Positions 9,782-18,648 of a DNA stretch of 64,000 nt are shown in pieces (the first letter of the stretch is position 1; every line of letters begins with the position of its first letter). Under the pieces are notes generated by a model. The model ran no database searches. It saw only the letters and a list, made by a program, of their open reading frames with translations, and had not been told where the DNA came from. Source of the DNA: Marinobacter maritimus (GTDB lineage Bacteria > Pseudomonadota > Gammaproteobacteria > Pseudomonadales > Oleiphilaceae); NCBI RefSeq assembly GCF_007671675.1, contig NZ_VCGW01000002.1, positions 124,001 to 188,000 on the forward strand. Direction: 5' to 3'. Both the position numbers and the translations under genes were made by a program.

Positions 9782-9847
9782 ATGGCAATTGTCACTCGCC
9801 ATTGCCCGGCTCTGGTGCAGGTGCTTCCCAATCGTTTATGGGAAAGG

Positions 9848-11059
9848 TCAGAACGCAGCGCTGAGGGTTAGCCAGAGTTTGTTTGTGTCCACTTTGCCAG
9901 CCGCGCTGTCTCCGGCAGAGTACATTGCGTACTTGATGCCGGCCGTATAATGCCTGGCGAAACCGCGGGTGTAGCCCACACCCAGCTCGTCGCCCAGATC
10001 ATCCACACCGGGGGTTGCTTCGTCCGCGCTGTAGTCATGGTATTCGATGACCCATTTACCACCTGCCAAGCCGCCAGCAACCGTGAGTGAAATATCTTCC
10101 AGACCATTCGCCGGTGTCGCCAGAAACTGGTCAGCCCAACCGTTGAATGCATGCAGGGTGGCGAGGGGAGTGGCAAACCCATAGTTACCGCCATCAGAAC
10201 CGAGTAATTCATAAGCAAGGGTGATGGTGATGGCGTTAACGCCGAGACCTGCGTCAAGCCTGTAGTAATCGGCGTCAAACTCGCTGGCGCCCGCCTCGGC
10301 TTCCTGGGTGGCGTATTCGGCGGCGTAGATAAACTTCATCGAGTCCAGGTTGTAATCGCCTGCGTAACGCAAACCCATGGTGTCCAGGCCATTGTGCGTG
10401 CCGTTATCTACCTCTAACAGATACGCATAGGCCGTAAGTTTGCCAAAGCCAGTCTGGTATCCCAGGTTCAGCATGTGATCGTTTGCAGGCACGTCACCGG
10501 CTTCGGCGAAGATACGATTGCGTTGGTTAAGGAAGGCGTAGTCGAGGCTGAGCACCTTGCTTGGTGTATAGGTCAGACGCAGGGCATCGAAGGTCTGTCG
10601 ATCCTGGCGCCAACCGACATGACCAACATGGCGTTGGTTGTCATACGTGATGACCTGGCGACCGGCACGCGCCCTGACGTTGTGGCCGCTGTATTGTAAG
10701 TAAGCCTGATCGACTTCTGTGGTTTCCGGGTCGGGGATGACCGAATAGCCGGTATTTTTACCCAGAGTGTTGTTGTAATCGTCCCTTCCCAGAACTGTGC
10801 GGGAATCCTCAAATTCCAGAACACCGGTAATACCCTTGTAGTTACCGGTCGTGTAACCCAAGCGGGTCCGGACAGTCAGTGCGTCAGCGTCCTTGAGCGC
10901 GTTGTCCTGGTCCACCGCCTCGTAGCGCAGGCGCAGGTTTCCTGAGACATCACCCTGAGCCAGAGCTTCGTAGAGCGTTTGCTCCTCTGCCAGCGCCGGT
11001 GTGCCGATAATCAGGGCGCCAAGCATACCGGCCGAATGCCGTATCGATCGTTCTTTCAT
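9848..11059 (-). CDS. Outer-membrane porin, sigma-54 regulated
   Basis: A 403-residue protein with a signal peptide (cleavage near TPALA-EE) followed by alternating beta-strand sequence and a C-terminal aromatic residue (LWLTLSAAF) typical of BamA-inserted barrels. It resembles alginate-export/OprD-like substrate porins (RLRYEAVDQDNALKDADALTVRTR is split by a turn). It has AAGGAG before the ATG and its own sigma-54 promoter and upstream element, matching those of the ABC importer. The likely role is outer-membrane entry of the importer's substrate. Confidence 0.82.
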   Translation of the reverse strand: MKERSIRHSAGMLGALIIGTPALAEEQTLYEALAQGDVSGNLRLRYEAVDQDNALKDADALTVRTRLGYTTGNYKGITGVLEFEDSRTVLGRDDYNNTLGKNTGYSVIPDPETTEVDQAYLQYSGHNVRARAGRQVITYDNQRHVGHVGWRQDRQTFDALRLTYTPSKVLSLDYAFLNQRNRIFAEAGDVPANDHMLNLGYQTGFGKLTAYAYLLEVDNGTHNGLDTMGLRYAGDYNLDSMKFIYAAEYATQEAEAGASEFDADYYRLDAGLGVNAITITLAYELLGSDGGNYGFATPLATLHAFNGWADQFLATPANGLEDISLTVAGGLAGGKWVIEYHDYSADEATPGVDDLGDELGVGYTRGFARHYTAGIKYAMYSAGDSAAGKVDTNKLWLTLSAAF

Positions 11060-11192
11060 GGTTAACTCCTTCGTTTCGATGAGAATTTTTTATTGAGCAG
11101 GCCGCTCCCGGTATCTTGCTCACGGAATTGGATGATTCAGCGATGAAGCGACCCTGGGCGTACCAACTCGCAGGACAATCGAAATGCTTGAG

Positions 11193-11208
11193 AGCAGTAT
11201 GTGTGCCA
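11193..11208 (-). promoter_or_regulatory. Sigma-54 (-24/-12) promoter for the porin
   Basis: The minus strand reads TGGCAC-ACATA-CTGCT with GG/GC spacing of RpoN promoters. It differs from the ATPase promoter at one position. The leader to the porin ATG is about 120 nt. Confidence 0.82.
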
Positions 11209-11284
11209 CCAAAAATAAAAATATATAAAGCAATCAGTTGAAGGTTTTTCGATGTGCTCTTCAGCGGTGTTCGAGAGTGGTCAA

Positions 11285-11293
11285 TGTCGAACA
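11285..11293. promoter_or_regulatory. TGTCGAACA activator element
   Basis: A TGTCNRACA motif in the context CAATGTCGAACAATGGCA, 77 bp upstream of the porin sigma-54 promoter. This is the same distance as at the ATPase promoter. Confidence 0.65.
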
Positions 11294-11370
11294 ATGGCAG
11301 GTGTTTTTCTGCCATTACCCTGCTCTGTTGGCGGGTGATGACAAAAGCGCATCACCTTTTCTTGATGAGT

Positions 11371-11388
11371 GTTATGTTATAACATAAC
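11371..11388. promoter_or_regulatory. Zur-type operator palindrome
   Basis: A perfect 18-bp palindrome GTTATGTTATAACATAAC. It matches the AT-rich GTTATA-type boxes bound by the zinc repressor Zur in gammaproteobacteria. It lies about 100 bp upstream of a run of zinc-handling genes, so zinc repression of that operon is likely. Confidence 0.75.
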
Positions 11389-11407
11389 CTAACCTAACCT
11401 AACCTAA
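11388..11407. repeat. Four tandem CCTAA repeats next to the Zur-type box
   Basis: CCTAA is repeated four times without interruption directly after the palindrome, in the leader of the zinc operon. A short tandem repeat here could vary in copy number. Confidence 0.7.
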
Positions 11408-11489
11408 GTAAGGCAACCTGCAGTGCTGAGTACCTAAGCAATAAAAATCCGGCTTTTGCCGTATCAGAAATGCAACGTAATAACATTAA

Positions 11490-12809
11490 ATGGAGAATCT
11501 CATAGTGCCCGCAAACCAATTTTTTCTCTTCGCAGTACCGCCTCTGAAGACCTCGGTCCTGTTGGTCTCAACCATTCTCCTGGCAGCCTGCGGTGGCAGC
11601 AATTCCGACGACCCGCATACTGATACTGAGATCGATACTGCTGGCCGGCTCGCGTTGTTCGACGCGGGCGAGTCGGCGCTGAAGATCGTCGATCTTGATA
11701 GCGGGGAGCTGTTGTCGTCCATGGCTATGAGCGGTGAGGTTCCTGCGCTGTACGCCTCGCCCGGGAATCGCTACCTCGTTGCCGTCCAGAGAGGTAACGA
11801 TCTGGTCTCCATCGTCGACAGTGGGCTCTATACCGAGGATCACGGCGATCACCTGCACGACTACGCAGAGACCCCGAGCCTGCTGTCGCTGACCTTGAAC
11901 GATCACAAACCCACCCACTACACGGTGGGCGATTCTTACGGCGTTGTTTTCTTCGACGGCGGTGATGCCGCCAGCTCAAAGGTCACTGTCTTTTCGGATG
12001 AAACTCTCGGAAGCAGCAGCACCCTTGCCAGCCTGGACCTGGAAACCAACATGCATGGTGTTGCCAAGCTGGTTGATGGCCATTTGTTCGTGACTTACCG
12101 GGACAGTTCTATTACGGGAACGACACTGCCAACTATGGTTGAACGCTATCACCTGGATGGCGGCAGTTTCGAGTTCGAAGAGCGTTACACCGAGACCTGC
12201 CCGGCTCTCCATGGCGCTGCGGTGGGCGCACACAGCCTCGGGTTTGGTTGCAGTGACGGTGTGCTGGTTATCGACCTGCAAGAGCCGGGCTACCCGACTG
12301 CGAAACTGGCGAATCCTGCAAGCCTTGCTGAAGGTAAGCGCATCGGAACTCTGCTGGGTAATCATGATGTTGAAGAACTGGTTGGACTTGCCGGCGACCA
12401 GATGTTCGTGATCGATCCGGAATCTGAAACACAGGTCTATCTGGAGCTGGATCTTGGTGCCGGAGTCGGGCCGCTGGTTCAAGGTTTCTCTGCCCATGGT
12501 GAGGTGTTCTATGTACTGGGTGATGACGGTGGATTGCGGTTGTTTGTCCCGTCTGACGACTGGGTATTGATGGGCACATTCCCGGTGACGGATGCGCCGG
12601 GTGAGGGCGAAGCGCCGGCGGTTACTCTCTCGTCTGCTCAGGATCGTTTGTTTGTCCTGGAGGCCGGTGGTCAGGCAGTTATCGAGATTGATACGACCGA
12701 TGGCGGGATTGTCCGGACCATCGACCTGGGCTTTAACGCCTCGGGCATTGCGTGGCTGGGTCTGGCAGGCGACGGCCATGACCACCACGACGAAGAACAT
12801 TCTCACTAA
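11490..12809 (+). CDS. AztD-like zinc chaperone lipoprotein (beta-propeller)
   Basis: A 439-residue lipoprotein with lipobox LLAAC-GG. It has repeated beta-propeller-like blades and His/Asp-rich patches (DHGDHLHDY near residue 113; DGHDHHDEEHSH at the C-terminus). This architecture resembles AztD, the periplasmic zinc chaperone that hands zinc to the binding protein of AztABCD transporters. An in-frame GTG at 11505 with GGAG 9 nt upstream may be the true start and gives a more compact signal peptide. It is first in a Zur-type operon with a barrel, a ZnuA-like and a ZnuB-like gene. Confidence 0.75.
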   Translation: MENLIVPANQFFLFAVPPLKTSVLLVSTILLAACGGSNSDDPHTDTEIDTAGRLALFDAGESALKIVDLDSGELLSSMAMSGEVPALYASPGNRYLVAVQRGNDLVSIVDSGLYTEDHGDHLHDYAETPSLLSLTLNDHKPTHYTVGDSYGVVFFDGGDAASSKVTVFSDETLGSSSTLASLDLETNMHGVAKLVDGHLFVTYRDSSITGTTLPTMVERYHLDGGSFEFEERYTETCPALHGAAVGAHSLGFGCSDGVLVIDLQEPGYPTAKLANPASLAEGKRIGTLLGNHDVEELVGLAGDQMFVIDPESETQVYLELDLGAGVGPLVQGFSAHGEVFYVLGDDGGLRLFVPSDDWVLMGTFPVTDAPGEGEAPAVTLSSAQDRLFVLEAGGQAVIEIDTTDGGIVRTIDLGFNASGIAWLGLAGDGHDHHDEEHSH

Positions 12810-12822
12810 CCCATTCTTTCCC

Positions 12823-12856
12823 GCAGGGCAGGCCAGTGATTGATGGCTTGCCCTGC
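12823..12856 (+). other. Intercistronic hairpin
   Basis: The inverted repeat GCAGGGCA...TGCCCTGC lies between the zinc chaperone and barrel genes, with further pairing inside. There is no T run, so it is more likely an mRNA stability or partial attenuation element than a terminator. Confidence 0.5.
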
Positions 12857-12876
12857 CTATTGATGCTGGAGCTTCT

Positions 12877-13983
12877 ATGTTTAACCGTGTTGTACCTTTC
12901 GCCATGATGCCTTTGCTCGCGTTTGTGAACGGGGCCGTTGCAAACGAACTCAACCCCGACGTCAGCATTACGCTCGATGGATATTACAAACAGAACGACA
13001 CCGCGTTATCTCACCGTGAGGAAGGCTTTGGCCTCGGGCATACGGAGCTGTCCCTGTCTGCCCCGATCGACGATATGTTCTCGGGCCGGTTGACGACCGT
13101 TTTCGAGGAGCATGATGGTGAGGGTGAAATACTGATTGAGGAAGCCTACCTGCAAACCAACGGCTTGCCTGCCGGGTTGAGTGTGCGGGGTGGTCGCTTT
13201 CTTTCCCAGGTGGGTTACCTGAATAGTCGGCACCTGCATGAAGATGATTTTGTGGAGCGTCCCGCCGTTTACCGTGCGCTTCTGGGAAGCCACTATTACG
13301 ACACTGGCTTGCGTGTGAACGCCCTGCTGCCAACGCCGTTTTTCTGGCAGGTGGGTGCCGAAGCGTTCGAAGGCGATCAGCTGTCAGAGGGTGAAGAGAG
13401 TATTGGTGTCTATACGCTGAATACGCGTGTTGGCGGAGACTTGTCGGTCTCTCAGAGCTGGCAATTGGGGTTGTCCTACCTGAACAACCGCAATATCGGT
13501 GCTGGTGAAGCCGAAGAAGAGCACGACCATGAAGGTGATCATGACCACAGTCATGGCGCTTCTTACACCGGTGAGAACCTCTACGTTGCCGATGCAGTCT
13601 GGAAGTGGTCGCCGAATGGCAATGCCAGGGAGCAACAGGTCACGCTCAGCGGCGAATACCTCTACGCCGATGATCTGAATGAATATGCCACCTCCGACGA
13701 CGACCACAAAGGCTGGTATGTTTCCGGCGTCTATCAGTTTGCACCACAGTGGTCGGCAGGTGTTCGCTATGGCGAAGTGGACCTTCGAGCACCCCATGGT
13801 GATCATTTTCACAGCCAGAGCCTGCAGGAAACAGATGTCATGCTGGCCTGGTCCCGATCGCATTTCTCCACGATCAGGCTGCAGTACACTCATCAGTCGG
13901 ATACCGGGTTCAGCGAAGCAGATAACACCGTAATGGTGCAGTACGTGATGTCGCTCGGTGCCCACGGCGCCCACGGGTACTGA
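12877..13983 (+). CDS. Outer-membrane beta-barrel protein with His-rich loop, zinc operon
   Basis: A 368-residue protein with a signal peptide (cleavage near GAVA-NE) and many amphipathic beta strands (SITLDGYYKQ, RLTTVFEEHD, WQLGLSYLNNR). A loop around residues 211-226 is dense in His, Asp and Glu (EEHDHEGDHDHSHG), suited to metal capture. There is no TonB box or plug domain, so it is not a ZnuD-type receptor. Its place between an AztD-like chaperone and a ZnuA-like protein suggests zinc passage across the outer membrane. The specific family is not known to me. Confidence 0.72.
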   Translation: MFNRVVPFAMMPLLAFVNGAVANELNPDVSITLDGYYKQNDTALSHREEGFGLGHTELSLSAPIDDMFSGRLTTVFEEHDGEGEILIEEAYLQTNGLPAGLSVRGGRFLSQVGYLNSRHLHEDDFVERPAVYRALLGSHYYDTGLRVNALLPTPFFWQVGAEAFEGDQLSEGEESIGVYTLNTRVGGDLSVSQSWQLGLSYLNNRNIGAGEAEEEHDHEGDHDHSHGASYTGENLYVADAVWKWSPNGNAREQQVTLSGEYLYADDLNEYATSDDDHKGWYVSGVYQFAPQWSAGVRYGEVDLRAPHGDHFHSQSLQETDVMLAWSRSHFSTIRLQYTHQSDTGFSEADNTVMVQYVMSLGAHGAHGY

Positions 13984-13984
13984 T

Positions 13985-14908
13985 ATGCGTTATACCCGAT
14001 GGTTCTTTATCACTATTCTGTTTGGCCTTGTGTCCTTGCCTGCTCGCGCAGATTTTCAGGTATTTGCATGTGAGCCCGAGTGGGCAGCTCTGGTGCAGGA
14101 ATTCGTGCCGGATGCCCAGGTTACAACGGCAACCAGCTATCTGCAGGACCCTCACTATATCGAGGCCAGGCCCAGCCTGATCGCAGCCATGCGCGGTGCC
14201 GATCTCGCTGTCTGCACAGGCGCTTCACTTGAGGCAGGGTGGTTGCCGACGCTTTTGCAGCGCGCTTCAAACCCTGCGGTCCAGCCCGGACGTTCCGGTC
14301 TGTTCTTTGCGGCGGAGTATGCCCAATTGCATGCGCCGCATGAGCATGTGGATCGCAGCATGGGTGATGTGCACCCGGAGGGAAACCCCCACGTGCACCT
14401 GTCGCCGGACCAGCTTCCGGCCATTGCGGATTCCCTCGCGCACCGCCTCGGACAGTTAAGACCGGAGGCCTCAGGCGATATTCTTGCACGGTACATAAGA
14501 TGGCGCGGGCGCTGGAGTCAGCATCGTGCCGAGTGGCGACAGAAAGCGGAGGCCTTGCAGGGGCATACCATTGTCATCCAGCACACCAACTTCAGTTACC
14601 TGCTGGACTGGCTGGGTATGGACGCAAGGTTTGAACTGGAGCCCAAACCCGGACTGCCGCCCAGCGCCAGTCACCTGAGTCAGCTACTGACAGAGCCTGG
14701 CCTGATGCACGTGGATGCGATCCTGATCGCCAGTCACCAAGATCCGCAACCCGCAAACTGGCTGGCAAATCAGATACAAAAACCGGTTCTTGTGGTGCCG
14801 GGAACAGTGACCGACTCTGGTGAAACACAGACGCTCGCCGGACTGATTTCAATGATCGTGAACACACTCGAAGCAACTGTGCAGGAGGAACCTGGTGGCG
14901 GCCTATGA
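13985..14908 (+). CDS. ZnuA/AztC-like periplasmic zinc-binding protein
   Basis: A 307-residue cluster A-I metal-binding protein. The start ATG at 13985 directly follows the barrel stop and gives a clean signal peptide ending LPARA-DF. Candidate zinc ligands are the His of DPHYIEARP, the His cluster of NPHVHLSPDQ and the His of HTNFSYLLDW. A flexible His-rich stretch (HAPHEHVD) lies between the first two. It overlaps the permease gene by 14 nt. Confidence 0.87.
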   Translation: MRYTRWFFITILFGLVSLPARADFQVFACEPEWAALVQEFVPDAQVTTATSYLQDPHYIEARPSLIAAMRGADLAVCTGASLEAGWLPTLLQRASNPAVQPGRSGLFFAAEYAQLHAPHEHVDRSMGDVHPEGNPHVHLSPDQLPAIADSLAHRLGQLRPEASGDILARYIRWRGRWSQHRAEWRQKAEALQGHTIVIQHTNFSYLLDWLGMDARFELEPKPGLPPSASHLSQLLTEPGLMHVDAILIASHQDPQPANWLANQIQKPVLVVPGTVTDSGETQTLAGLISMIVNTLEATVQEEPGGGL

Positions 14909-15668
14909 GTGGATGCTGTTGCCTGTATCAGGCAGTGTGCTGCTTTGTTTTCTGTTGGTGCCACTGGGGTATCAGGTGATTGCGCGGGGAGTAATTTTTG
15001 CCGATCTTGCAATCGCGCAGTGGGCATCGCTGGGGACTTTGGCGGGGACGGCAGGGACCTGTTTCGTGTTGAACCAGAACCTGGCGGGCGCGTCTGTCAC
15101 CAGCCTGGTCTTTGCGCTGCTGGCGGCTGTGGCCGTACAGCTGATTCTCCGCCATCTTGGTGAGGCAAAAGAGGCCGGGATAGGCATCCTCTATGTGTTG
15201 GGCGCGAGCTTTGCTGTCCTGCTGGTCAGCAACGATCCCCATGGCGCCCAGTCATTGCAGCGAGCGGCTTCTGGCGATTTGTTGTGGGCAAGCCAAGAGC
15301 TGGTTATCGCAACGGCCGTCATGGCGTTCCTGGTCTGGCTTCTTGGCTATTGGTTTCCCGGCTGGATCTCTGGAGCGTTTTTCATTCCTGTTTTCGCCAT
15401 CGCTGTAACATACGCTGTGTCTCTGGCGGGCATCTATGTGGTATTCGCAACACTCATTATTACGCCGCTCATCGTTGGATCGCTTCACGGTAAAAAGCCG
15501 CTTACGGCTTCGATTTGTGCGATCATCGGCCATCTCCTGGCGATTGCCTGTTCGGTGATCCGGGATGTGCCGGTGGGGCCGGCAATTGTTGTGGCCACTC
15601 TTTTCACTGCATGCGTGTGGCCAATCGTTGTGGGCCAGAGGCGCTTTAATAAGCCAAAAACTGATTAG
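14895..15668 (+). CDS. ZnuB/AztB-like zinc ABC permease
   Basis: A 257-residue membrane protein of the ABC-3 metal permease family with about eight hydrophobic segments, including the coupling-region sequence GIGILYVLGASFAVLLV. The GTG start at 14895 has AGGAGGA five nt upstream. It overlaps the binding-protein gene. The operon then stops: the next gene is a LysR regulator, and no ATPase (ZnuC/AztA) gene is present nearby on either strand. Confidence 0.9.
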   Translation: MAAYEWMLLPVSGSVLLCFLLVPLGYQVIARGVIFADLAIAQWASLGTLAGTAGTCFVLNQNLAGASVTSLVFALLAAVAVQLILRHLGEAKEAGIGILYVLGASFAVLLVSNDPHGAQSLQRAASGDLLWASQELVIATAVMAFLVWLLGYWFPGWISGAFFIPVFAIAVTYAVSLAGIYVVFATLIITPLIVGSLHGKKPLTASICAIIGHLLAIACSVIRDVPVGPAIVVATLFTACVWPIVVGQRRFNKPKTD

Positions 15669-15708
15669 AACTGTTGCCCGACGCTCAACCTGGAAAAGTG
15701 ATTTTATT

Positions 15709-16593
15709 ATGAAAATCAAATCGTTGGAAACCTTTTTCTGGATTGCCAAACTCGGCAGTTTTCGAGCGGCAGCAAAAAAACTCTACGCATCACAACCGAC
15801 GATTTCTGCCCGAATCTCCGGCCTCGAAGATGAGCTCGGCATAGAGCTCTTTGATCGTTCCGGCCGGAATGCCGTTCTCACCGCTGAAGGTCGGCAGGTA
15901 CTGTCCTACGCCGAAAAAATTCTCCAGCTCCATGCTGAATTACTTGAAAGCGTTGCCAGCCCGGATGCCATTCAGGGTACTATACGTCTGGGTGTTGCAG
16001 AAACTGTTGCTTACACCTGGCTGCCGGAGTTGATAGAAAGCATCAGTGAAACCTACCCGGCGATAAACCTGGAGCTGGATGTTGATATCTCGGTCAATCT
16101 TTCAGAAAAACTGCTGAAACGAGAGATTGATATTGCGTTCCTTATCGGTGAAGTGAAGCAGGAGGGCTTTTTCAATATGCCTTTCTATAGCTATCCCCTG
16201 ATCTGGGTTGTCAGCCCCAAACTGGCGCTTCCTCCCGAGCCCATAAGCCTCTCCGAACTGGCAAAAATTCCGATTATTACCTATCCGAGAATGAGCGAGC
16301 CTCACGTCAATATTCGCTCACTGATCAATAAAATGAGCAACTCCACCCAGATTCATTCCAGCTCTTCGCTATCCACCATCATCCGCATGGCGTTAGACGG
16401 CATCGGCGTGAGCGCCTTGCCGAAGGAAATCATCAAAAACGAACTCGCAACAGGGCAGCTCCGTGAGTTCGCGGTGGAGGCGAGTATTCCCGATCTCGTT
16501 TTCAATGTTGCGTATTGCTCGGCACCGGGTGCAAATGTTGTGCGGGCCGTGGTGGATCTTTCCCTCAAGATCGTTGGCTCTAAGCCCTTCTAA
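15709..16593 (+). CDS. LysR-family transcriptional regulator
   Basis: A 294-residue LysR regulator: N-terminal winged HTH (SLETFFWIAKLGSFRAAAKK, then SQPTISARISGLEDELG) followed by a two-lobed effector domain. The ATG at 15709 begins the normal N-terminus; the frame is open further upstream but that part overlaps the permease end. It lies 116 bp before the YcsI-like gene on the same strand and is the likely regulator of the TRAP/oxoproline operon. Confidence 0.92.
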   Translation: MKIKSLETFFWIAKLGSFRAAAKKLYASQPTISARISGLEDELGIELFDRSGRNAVLTAEGRQVLSYAEKILQLHAELLESVASPDAIQGTIRLGVAETVAYTWLPELIESISETYPAINLELDVDISVNLSEKLLKREIDIAFLIGEVKQEGFFNMPFYSYPLIWVVSPKLALPPEPISLSELAKIPIITYPRMSEPHVNIRSLINKMSNSTQIHSSSSLSTIIRMALDGIGVSALPKEIIKNELATGQLREFAVEASIPDLVFNVAYCSAPGANVVRAVVDLSLKIVGSKPF

Positions 16594-16709
16594 AATTTAC
16601 ATTAAGTCTGACTGATCAGCTTTTGCTATCGAAGTCGATTCTAAAATTCGATTTGTGCTAATCATTGAACCTGCGCTAGCTTTAATAAAAATCACAAAAA
16701 GGCAGGATT

Positions 16710-17513
16710 ATGGTTGCGATGGATCACCCTCGGCGCTTTCTTACGCCGGCCGACGTCAGGCAGACAGCCCGTAACGGTTCGCTGGTCGGCTCGACTGCCG
16801 GCATGGCCAACGGTTTTGTTCAGGTCAATCTGGTCATATTGCCGGAAGAGCAAGCCAATGGTTTTCTGCGCTTCTGCCAGGCAAACCCGAAGCCCTGTCC
16901 GGTGCTGGCAGTCAGTGAACCGGGCGCAAGGCAGTGCGACGTGCTGGGCGAGGATCTGGATATTGCCCGGGATGTGCCTTCCTACCGCGTATACCGCAAT
17001 GGCAAATTCGACGGCACGCTGAACGACGTTTCAGAGGTGTGGCGCGATGACCTGGTGACCTTTGCCATTGGCTGCTCATTCAGCTTTGAGAATGCTCTGC
17101 TGCAAAATGGCGTGCCGGTTCGGCACATTGAGGAAGGGCGCAACGTGCCCATGTACAAGACTTCGATTCCCTTGCGCCCGGCGGGAGGATTCAGCGGGAA
17201 CATGGTTGTGTCCATGCGTCCCTTCCGTGCCGCGGCCGCTATCCGCGCGGTTCAGATCACCACGCGTTTTCCCCAGACCCATGGCGCACCTGTGCACCTT
17301 GGCGACCCTTCATTGATCGGAATAGAGAATCTTGGTTCACCTGATTACGGAGATGCGGTCTCTGTAGCAGGAGATGAGATACCGGTTTTCTGGGCCTGCG
17401 GGGTTACACCACAGCAGGTTCTCATGGATTCGGGGATCGAATTTGCGATTACACACACACCGGGCCACATGTTGGTCACGGACATTCCTGAAAGCCAGGT
17501 GGCTTTGCTTTAA
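16710..17513 (+). CDS. DUF1445 / YcsI-like putative hydro-lyase (D-glutamate cyclase family)
   Basis: A 267-residue member of the DUF1445 family. Conserved stretches include [35 protein letters not shown] and [10 protein letters not shown]. The family contains B. subtilis YcsI, whose gene neighbours are kipI/kipA (pxpB/pxpC), and the mitochondrial D-glutamate cyclase that interconverts D-glutamate and 5-oxo-D-proline. PxpB and PxpC homologues lie downstream here, so a role in oxoproline or cyclic-amide chemistry is favoured. A ribosome site (GGCAGGA) precedes the ATG. Confidence 0.85.
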   Translation: MVAMDHPRRFLTPADVRQTARNGSLVGSTAGMANGFVQVNLVILPEEQANGFLRFCQANPKPCPVLAVSEPGARQCDVLGEDLDIARDVPSYRVYRNGKFDGTLNDVSEVWRDDLVTFAIGCSFSFENALLQNGVPVRHIEEGRNVPMYKTSIPLRPAGGFSGNMVVSMRPFRAAAAIRAVQITTRFPQTHGAPVHLGDPSLIGIENLGSPDYGDAVSVAGDEIPVFWACGVTPQQVLMDSGIEFAITHTPGHMLVTDIPESQVALL

Positions 17514-17565
17514 CGCTGTCCTGCCACCGTTGTAACACCAAAATAAATAGAAGAGGAAGAAGGCA

Positions 17566-18630
17566 ATGACGACAAGAAAATATCTCGTATCCGCAGTGAC
17601 CGCTGTAATGCTTGCTGCCACCGCTCAGGCGTCGGCTCAGGAGCTTGATAACACCAGTATTTCCTATGTTGGAAGCTGGAGCAGCCTGTCTCTGTACAAA
17701 AACTTTGAAAAGCCCTTCTGGCAGGAGCATGTACCTGAAGCTTCTGACGGACGTATCTCGACCGAGGTGACCACCTTTGACCAGATGGGTCTTGGCGGAG
17801 GTGAGGTATACCGTTTAATGGCGCGCAACGTCATTGATGTTACCTCTACTGTGGCGGACTACGCGGTAGAAGACGCCCCTGAGCTTGAAGGGCTGGATAT
17901 GCCAATGATGGCTCCGGACGTGGAGACTGCACGGAAGATCGCGAACGCGTATCGGCCTGTGCTCGCCGATGCGTTTGTTGAGCGCTTCGACAACGCCAAA
18001 CTGCTTGCCATAGCGCCATACCCCTCGCAGGTAGTGTTCTGCAACACAGAAATCAAAGGGCTCTCGGACCTGAAAGGCAAAAAAATTCGTGCCAGCGGAC
18101 GCACCACGGCCGAGTTTGTGCAAGCCCTGGGTGCTGAAGGCATAACACTGAATTTCAGTGAGGTACCGGGTGCCTTGCAGCGCGGTGTTATCGACTGTGC
18201 GGTCACCGGGTCGCTCTCAGGCTACAGCTCTGGCTGGCATGAGGTGTCGACGCACCTCTATCCGTTGCCAGTAGGCGGTTGGGATTATGTGCTCACGGCA
18301 ATGAATGGCAAGAAGTGGGCTTCGCTGTCGGCAGACACCCAGAAGTGGCTGCAGAACGAAATTCAGGCTAACTATGAAGATCTCGTGTGGGAGTCTGCCG
18401 TTGAGGAAACTCGAGAAGGTATCGCCTGCTTGACCGGCAACGACGAGTGCGTGCGCGGTGAACCCGGGGATATGGTTCTGGTTGAAGCAACGGACGCCGA
18501 CTTCACAGAAGTTTCACGTCATTTGCAGGCAACACTGCTGCCCAACTGGGCTGATCGCGTTGATCAGAAGTGGGTTGATCGCTGGAACGAGACCATCGGC
18601 AAGGTAACGGGTCTTAAAGCGGCCAAGTAA
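17566..18630 (+). CDS. dctP: TRAP transporter substrate-binding protein
   Basis: A 354-residue DctP-type periplasmic protein. The signal peptide ends near QASA-QE; the body has the DctP family elements LKGKKIRASGRTT (anion/carboxylate-binding region with the conserved Arg) and the FSEVPGALQRGVIDCAV hinge strand. Ribosome site AGAGGAAGAAGG. It starts a tripartite transporter with dctQ and dctM. The cargo is probably a carboxylate, plausibly a cyclic amino acid derivative given the neighbouring hydrolases. Confidence 0.93.
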   Translation: MTTRKYLVSAVTAVMLAATAQASAQELDNTSISYVGSWSSLSLYKNFEKPFWQEHVPEASDGRISTEVTTFDQMGLGGGEVYRLMARNVIDVTSTVADYAVEDAPELEGLDMPMMAPDVETARKIANAYRPVLADAFVERFDNAKLLAIAPYPSQVVFCNTEIKGLSDLKGKKIRASGRTTAEFVQALGAEGITLNFSEVPGALQRGVIDCAVTGSLSGYSSGWHEVSTHLYPLPVGGWDYVLTAMNGKKWASLSADTQKWLQNEIQANYEDLVWESAVEETREGIACLTGNDECVRGEPGDMVLVEATDADFTEVSRHLQATLLPNWADRVDQKWVDRWNETIGKVTGLKAAK

Positions 18631-18648
18631 TGCGTTGGTCAGTTAAAA

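Noticed and set aside
11976..12968. 330-codon open frame antisense to the zinc chaperone gene
   Set aside because: The forward frame has a lipobox, domain pattern and operon context. The antisense product has no family features.
16594..16709. LysR binding site before the YcsI-like gene
   Set aside because: AT-rich direct repeats (CGATTCTAAAATTCGATT region) are visible, but I could not find a clean T-N11-A inverted repeat.
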